Source of the DNA: CAYSGL01 sp964520985
Lineage (GTDB): Bacteria; Pseudomonadota; Alphaproteobacteria; Micavibrionales; Micavibrionaceae
Length of the DNA stretch: 7,221 nucleotides
Assembly: GCA_964520985.1 (NCBI GenBank)
Contig: CAZFPB010000041.1
Span: forward strand, 1-7,221
Direction of reading: 5' to 3'
How positions within the stretch are numbered: position 1 is the stretch's first letter; each line of letters opens with the position of its first letter. This document shows, piece by piece, positions 4,512 through 7,221 of this stretch. Below the pieces are notes generated by a model that saw only the letters and a program-made list of their open reading frames with translations, was not told the origin of the DNA and made no database searches. A program made the position numbers and the translations under genes.

Positions 4512-4987
4512 TGGGCATGTTTTGGATCTTCTACTTGGTCGCCGGCCTGATGGCGTCGGCGTATTTCACGGCCGTCACCATCGACCTGCGCAAAGTTGTG
4601 CCGCTCAAGGAGACGAACCTGCAGATTGCCCGCGATGCTTTCTGTGTGCTGGTGGCGTGGCCAGTTTTCGCGACGGTGTTCGTGGTTTTCACATGGGGAC
4701 CATCGCTGGGGGTCATCTGGCGCGGGCTGCAATTCTTCTACCGCATTCACAGCAACGGCTACCCGACGAACCAGTTCGGTCTAGCCAGCTACCACCCCGA
4801 GTGGAGCATCACCTGGCTGTGGGCGCTGTACTGGCAGCCATCGCGCAAGTTCTGGTTCCACGGGTGGCGCAAGAATGGCCACGGCGTGGTCAACGTCGCA
4901 GTTCCGCTACTCGGTCGCTTTGACGTGCACTGGCAAGAGGCGATGCCGAATCGGGTCAGCCAGCGCGCAATCGGAGGCGTCCAGTGA
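4508..4987 (+). CDS. 159-aa Trp-rich integral membrane protein
   Basis: The start is GTG 4508, overlapping the previous TGA. ATG 4511 is the next codon and an equally good start; AAGGGAGGG (4494-4502) serves either. Two membrane helices are clear, at residues about 4-24 (FWIFYLVAGLMASAYFTAV) and 45-70 (FCVLVAWPVFATVFVVFTW onward). The loop between them is charged (DLRKVVPLKE). The C-terminal half is strikingly aromatic. Between residues 99 and 120 there are six Trp (99, 103, 105, 109, 116, 120), with eleven in the whole protein, including TWLWALYWQPSRKFWFHGW. This segment may be a third amphipathic or re-entrant membrane element. I recognise no family. Flanked by two other membrane-anchored proteins with 4-bp overlaps, it may form a complex with them. 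Confidence 0.68.
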   Translation: MMGMFWIFYLVAGLMASAYFTAVTIDLRKVVPLKETNLQIARDAFCVLVAWPVFATVFVVFTWGPSLGVIWRGLQFFYRIHSNGYPTNQFGLASYHPEWSITWLWALYWQPSRKFWFHGWRKNGHGVVNVAVPLLGRFDVHWQEAMPNRVSQRAIGGVQ

Positions 4988-5577
4988 AATCCCTCCTCCT
5001 CATCCTAGCCGCGTCACTGCTCGTGGCCGCGTTCTTCCGTGCCGTCATGCGCCTCGTCCGTGCCAATCGGGAAGAGCAGCGGGATACGGAGCCATCGCCG
5101 GTGCCTGTGAGGCCAGCTGTGATCCACATCGGCGGCGAAGTAGCCGACCTCATTTTGGCCAGCAAAAGGTTTGGCCTCTCTGGGCTGAGGGCTGGCACGT
5201 ACGAGCTGTTTTACGCCTCCGATTGTGGGTGCGTGACTGTTCTGGGCGCACTCATCGTCGAAGGTGACGGCTCGGTTCAGACGGTCACGCTCAACCCGGA
5301 CTTGCCGCCGATGGACTTCGGCGAGTTGCCGGATGTGACGGAGGGCGCGGTGGAGAGTGCGAAGGGCTTCAGCAACATCGCAGTTGAGCCGACCCGCGCT
5401 GTTCCGTTGACGTGCAAAGCGTGCGGCTCACGTTGGGGCGGATGCGCTGCTGTTTGCCACTGCCCAGCGTGTGGCGAAGAGACTGAGTTTCCGGACCCAT
5501 TGGCGGCTTTTCGTGAGCCGGAGCTGAGTGCGGCGAAGGTGTTGAGTGAGCCACCACCGAAGGGAGAGGTCGCGTGA
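4984..5577 (+). CDS. Membrane-anchored protein with C-terminal zinc ribbon
   Basis: The start is GTG 4984, overlapping the preceding TGA, with GGAGG (4973-4977) six bases upstream. The 197-residue protein opens with a signal-anchor (KSLLLILAASLLVAAFF, residues 2-18) followed by basic residues, predicting N-out, C-in. There is no signal-peptidase or lipobox Cys, so it is probably anchored, not exported. A middle domain (about 44-112) is strand-rich, with a CGC motif at 81-83. Near the C-terminus is a Cys cluster: C144-x2-C147, C154, C158, C160-x2-C163. The outer pairs CKAC and CPAC look like a zinc ribbon in the cytoplasm. The tail (165-197) is Pro and Glu-rich. The family is unknown. A membrane-tethered nucleic-acid or protein-binding zinc ribbon is the reasonable reading. 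Confidence 0.68.
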   Translation: MKSLLLILAASLLVAAFFRAVMRLVRANREEQRDTEPSPVPVRPAVIHIGGEVADLILASKRFGLSGLRAGTYELFYASDCGCVTVLGALIVEGDGSVQTVTLNPDLPPMDFGELPDVTEGAVESAKGFSNIAVEPTRAVPLTCKACGSRWGGCAAVCHCPACGEETEFPDPLAAFREPELSAAKVLSEPPPKGEVA

Positions 5578-5813
5578 AGCCATCTGAAGAACTGACCCAA
5601 GAGCAGCTCATCGCACACGTGCGCGACCGACTCGCATCAGGCCGCAAATCGTACGGTGGTCTCCTGCAGGGAATCGGCGGCTACCACGGCCCCAACTACC
5701 GACCGCTGGATAGGTGCCTGCAGGCGATGCGCAAACGTGGCGACATTTGCCTGAAGCGCGCCACCAAGGGTGAAAAGGCTGGTTGGGAGTTGGCGGAAAG
5801 CGAGGGGATGTGA
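5574..5813 (+). CDS. 79-aa winged-helix-like protein
   Basis: The start is GTG 5574, overlapping the stop before it, with GGGAGAGG at 5562-5569. The protein begins with an acidic helix (SEELTQEQLIAHVRDRLASG), then a Gly and Tyr-rich turn (GGLLQGIGGYHGPNYRP, about 28-44). A basic helix follows (LDRCLQAMRKRGDI) and then a strand-loop-strand that could be a wing (ICLKRATKGEKAGWELAE). Helix, Gly-rich turn, basic helix and beta-hairpin is the order of a small winged-helix DNA-binding domain, although the motif is not strong enough to name a family. It could equally be a small nucleic-acid or protein-binding accessory protein. It overlaps the next gene by 4 bp, with a GAGGGG just before that start. 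Function is unknown. Confidence 0.62.
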   Translation: MKPSEELTQEQLIAHVRDRLASGRKSYGGLLQGIGGYHGPNYRPLDRCLQAMRKRGDICLKRATKGEKAGWELAESEGM

Positions 5814-6217
5814 ATCTCATCCACCTGGCGCCCTGCAAGCGCTGCCCGTCCGCGCACTATCCGCCGGACCCGGAAGCGGAAGACTGGAAAGCGGCGCCCA
5901 AGAAGCGCCGCTTGTCCGATGGGCTTTTCGTCTGCGCTTGGCGGCCTTCGAAGGTTTGCAAGGGGCTCTGCGACTTCCTGGAAATCAGCGAGGCGGACGT
6001 GGCGAAGGAGATTGAAGAGCATCCCGATTCCGCGACTGGGCAGATGGTCGCGCGAATGAAGGATGGCGATCTGCAACCCGCCTCGTTCAACGGCATCGAG
6101 TTTCCAGTGGACGCGCCGACTTTGACGGTCTGCACCCACTGCTACTCCCGGCCACGTCACGACGGGTCGCGGTTGTGTGCGAGTTGCGCTGAGGCGGAAG
6201 TGAGGAGTGCCAAGTGA
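5810..6217 (+). CDS. 135-aa Cys-rich protein with two putative zinc sites
   Basis: The start is GTG 5810, overlapping the upstream TGA by 4 bp. An in-frame start exists at 5783, but it lies inside the upstream gene and lacks the junction. The protein contains nine Cys. The N-terminal set is PC9-K-R-C12-P, then LFVC42, then VC50-K-G-L-C54. This PCxxCP...FxC...CxG layout recalls small actinobacterial and phage C4-type zinc proteins annotated as DUF6283-like; I offer this link from memory of the pattern only. A second site near the C-terminus is C108-x2-C111 and C123-x2-C126, in a treble-clef or zinc-ribbon arrangement. The two are joined by a charged helical segment (ISEADVAKEIEEH). Nucleic-acid binding is likely for such a fold but not shown. 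A 9-bp hairpin (5889-5913) lies within the gene. Confidence 0.66.
   Translation: MNLIHLAPCKRCPSAHYPPDPEAEDWKAAPKKRRLSDGLFVCAWRPSKVCKGLCDFLEISEADVAKEIEEHPDSATGQMVARMKDGDLQPASFNGIEFPVDAPTLTVCTHCYSRPRHDGSRLCASCAEAEVRSAK
5889..5913. other. 9-bp GC-rich hairpin inside a coding region
   Basis: AAGCGGCGC (5889-5897) pairs perfectly with GCGCCGCTT (5905-5913) around the 7-base loop CCAAGAA. It lies in codons for a Lys and Arg-rich stretch of the 135-residue zinc protein. No T-run follows directly (the next bases are GTCCGATGG), so it is not a normal intrinsic terminator. It may slow translation, process mRNA or be a coding coincidence. Confidence 0.35.
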
Positions 6218-6927
6218 AAGAGCGGCCGATTCTGTTCAACGGCGCGATGGTGCGGGCTGTCCTGAGTGGGCAGAAGACGCAGACGCGGCGCATTGTGAAG
6301 CCACAGCCGGCGCATAGCTGCCGCTACGAAATGAACGGCGCCGGGACTCATGCGCTACATCTTGCGGGCGGCGTCACTGGAACCGACGAGCCGCTCATCT
6401 GCGTTCCGCCCACGCCGAAGAGTGCTGACCATCGCCTCCCGTGCCCCTTCGGCGTCCCCGGCGATCGGCTATGGGTGCGGGAGAGCTTCATGCCCGCGCC
6501 AGACGAAGCGGCGCCGGACGAGCCGCGCCCCACCCTCTGGAACGTCGCTTACGCGGCGGACGGTGGGCAGCGCACGGCGACTGCTCCGGCCGGCTACAAC
6601 CCGATGCTCTACAACTACGAGCGCTGGACCCCTTCGATTCACATGCCCCGCTGGGCATCGCGTATCTCGCTGGAAGTCACCGACGTGCGCGTCGAACGAT
6701 TGCAGGCCATCAGTGAGAAGGATGCCAAGTCGGAAGGTGTGACGCTGCTCCCGTTGACCAGCGAAGACTGCTGGGGCGACGGCACGCACAAGACGGCCTT
6801 CGAATACCTCTGGGGCCAGGTCTACGGTTTCCCTGACGAGAAGAACGACGGCAATGACTGGCGGTCGAACCCGTGGGTCTGGGTCGTCTCGTTCAAGCGC
6901 GTCGAAGCGAAGGCGGTGGCTGCGTGA
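6214..6927 (+). CDS. ASCH/PUA-like phage protein
   Basis: The start is GTG 6214, overlapping the preceding TGA, with GAGGAG (6202-6207) six bases upstream. The 237-residue protein begins MKERPILFNGAMVRAVLSGQ, then KTQTRR. This N-terminal signature (KPILF...MVRA(I/L)L.G.KTQTRR) is common in phage proteins that carry an ASCH/PUA-like beta-barrel. Supporting motifs are GDRLWVRESF (83-92), the IHMPRWASRISLEVTDVRVE region (142-161), and WxxNPWVWVVSFKR near the C-terminus. ASCH domains resemble PUA RNA-binding folds and are thought to bind RNA or modified nucleotides. The biochemical role of this phage subgroup is not established, and some databases call it a morphogenetic protein without proof. 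Length is normal for the group. This is the most confidently recognised phage family in the right operon. Confidence 0.8.
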   Translation: MKERPILFNGAMVRAVLSGQKTQTRRIVKPQPAHSCRYEMNGAGTHALHLAGGVTGTDEPLICVPPTPKSADHRLPCPFGVPGDRLWVRESFMPAPDEAAPDEPRPTLWNVAYAADGGQRTATAPAGYNPMLYNYERWTPSIHMPRWASRISLEVTDVRVERLQAISEKDAKSEGVTLLPLTSEDCWGDGTHKTAFEYLWGQVYGFPDEKNDGNDWRSNPWVWVVSFKRVEAKAVAA

Positions 6928-7217
6928 CCCCCACCCAACATCGGCAACGGGCCACCAAGCGAGCTGGGCGGGCGCCGGTGGTGTTTGGCCGTCGACTGGC
7001 GCCAACGAAGCCGATCGACAGCGAACTCCGTGCGTGGCGTCGCAGGTCGGGAGAGATGCTCGTCCGTGTTGCTGAGTGGGAAGGCTGCGAATGGACCGCG
7101 GAGGTCATGTTTCGGACCACGCGCGTGCTCGATGTGTTCGGGAGCCAGGTCGGCGTGACCCGCGAACTCGAGAAGTTTTTGAAGGCGCTCAAGCGGGCGG
7201 CGGAGGGGGTTCCGTGA
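6924..7217 (+). CDS. 97-aa basic hypothetical protein
   Basis: The start is GTG 6924, overlapping the preceding TGA by 4 bp. The in-frame extension to 6873 lies inside the upstream gene and is rejected. AAGG (6910-6913) lies 10 bases before the start, a weaker ribosome site than at most other junctions. The first 45 residues are very basic (QHRQRATKRAGRAP, LRAWRRRSGE). They are followed by a Trp-containing segment (VRVAEWEGCEWTAEVMF), which may be strands, and a C-terminal amphipathic helix (RELEKFLKALKRAAEG, 80-95). The basic N-terminus suggests nucleic-acid contact. I do not recognise a family. Confidence 0.6.
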   Translation: MTPTQHRQRATKRAGRAPVVFGRRLAPTKPIDSELRAWRRRSGEMLVRVAEWEGCEWTAEVMFRTTRVLDVFGSQVGVTRELEKFLKALKRAAEGVP

Positions 7218-7221
7218 GTGC
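7214..7221 (+). CDS. First bases of the next operon gene
   Basis: GTG 7214 overlaps the TGA at 7215-7217 by 4 bp, preceded by a strong Shine-Dalgarno (GGAGGGGG, 7202-7209, four bases upstream). It follows the same pattern as every junction from 2260 onward. Only two codons are visible, so the product is unknown. Confidence 0.45.

Noticed and set aside
6469..7005. A 178-codon minus-strand ORF opposite the ASCH-like gene.
   Set aside because: Antisense shadow of a recognised phage protein, and it would span two coding genes and their junction.
1..7221. CRISPR array, tRNA, insertion-sequence ends, attachment site or long direct repeats.
   Set aside because: None was seen on reading both strands. 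No repeated spacer pattern, cloverleaf, transposase or integrase is present.

Overview
The window looks like the immunity and early-gene region of a temperate phage or prophage from a high-GC bacterium. By eye it is roughly 60% GC, with a more AT-rich patch at about 410-630. I cannot name the host. Gene content and codon use suit a Gram-negative such as a proteobacterium or myxobacterium, but this is inference. No integrase, structural gene, tRNA, CRISPR array or insertion sequence is visible.

Layout. (1) Positions 1-372 carry two small leftward genes, overlapping by 4 bp, that start a left operon. (2) Positions 373-630 are a regulatory gap with two operator-like sites and a good leftward promoter candidate. 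(3) A rightward gene at 631-1272 encodes an ImmA/IrrE-type metallopeptidase homologue. It meets, stop codon on stop codon, a leftward gene at 1269-1883 for an XRE-type repressor with no LexA-like peptidase domain. (4) A 29-bp divergent gap (1884-1912) holds a perfect 14-bp palindrome, ACTATCGCGATAGT. On its other side lies a Cro-like gene at 1913-2263. (5) From the Cro-like gene to the right edge there is not one intergenic base. Every gene starts inside the stop codon of the one before (GTGA or ATGA). The order is: a 27-aa membrane peptide, a CII-positioned helix-turn-helix protein, a ParB-domain protein, a 226-aa DNA-binding-like protein, three membrane-anchored proteins (57, 159 and 197 aa, the last with a zinc ribbon), a 79-aa winged-helix-like protein, a 135-aa Cys-rich zinc protein, a 237-aa ASCH/PUA-like phage protein, a 97-aa unknown, and the first bases of another gene at 7214.

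How it may work (inference). The repressor at 1269-1883 and the Cro-like protein share the recognition-helix core SQGxLSE. They would compete for a shared operator (ideal form TTCACTATCGCGATAGTGAA) found both beside the left operon and between the two regulators, giving a lambda-like OL/OR arrangement. The metallopeptidase-like protein would be the antirepressor, as ImmA is for ImmR. Its HExxH motif, however, reads HECAE. The repressor and Cro-like genes lack Shine-Dalgarno sequences, and their start codons fall where their promoters should begin transcription, so both mRNAs may be leaderless. Most genes in the right operon have clear Shine-Dalgarno sequences and use GTG starts.

The parts most likely to be undescribed are the run of twelve successive 4-bp overlaps, the membrane-protein cluster at 4338-5577, the 27-aa membrane peptide next to cro, and the altered active-site motif of the ImmA-like protein.
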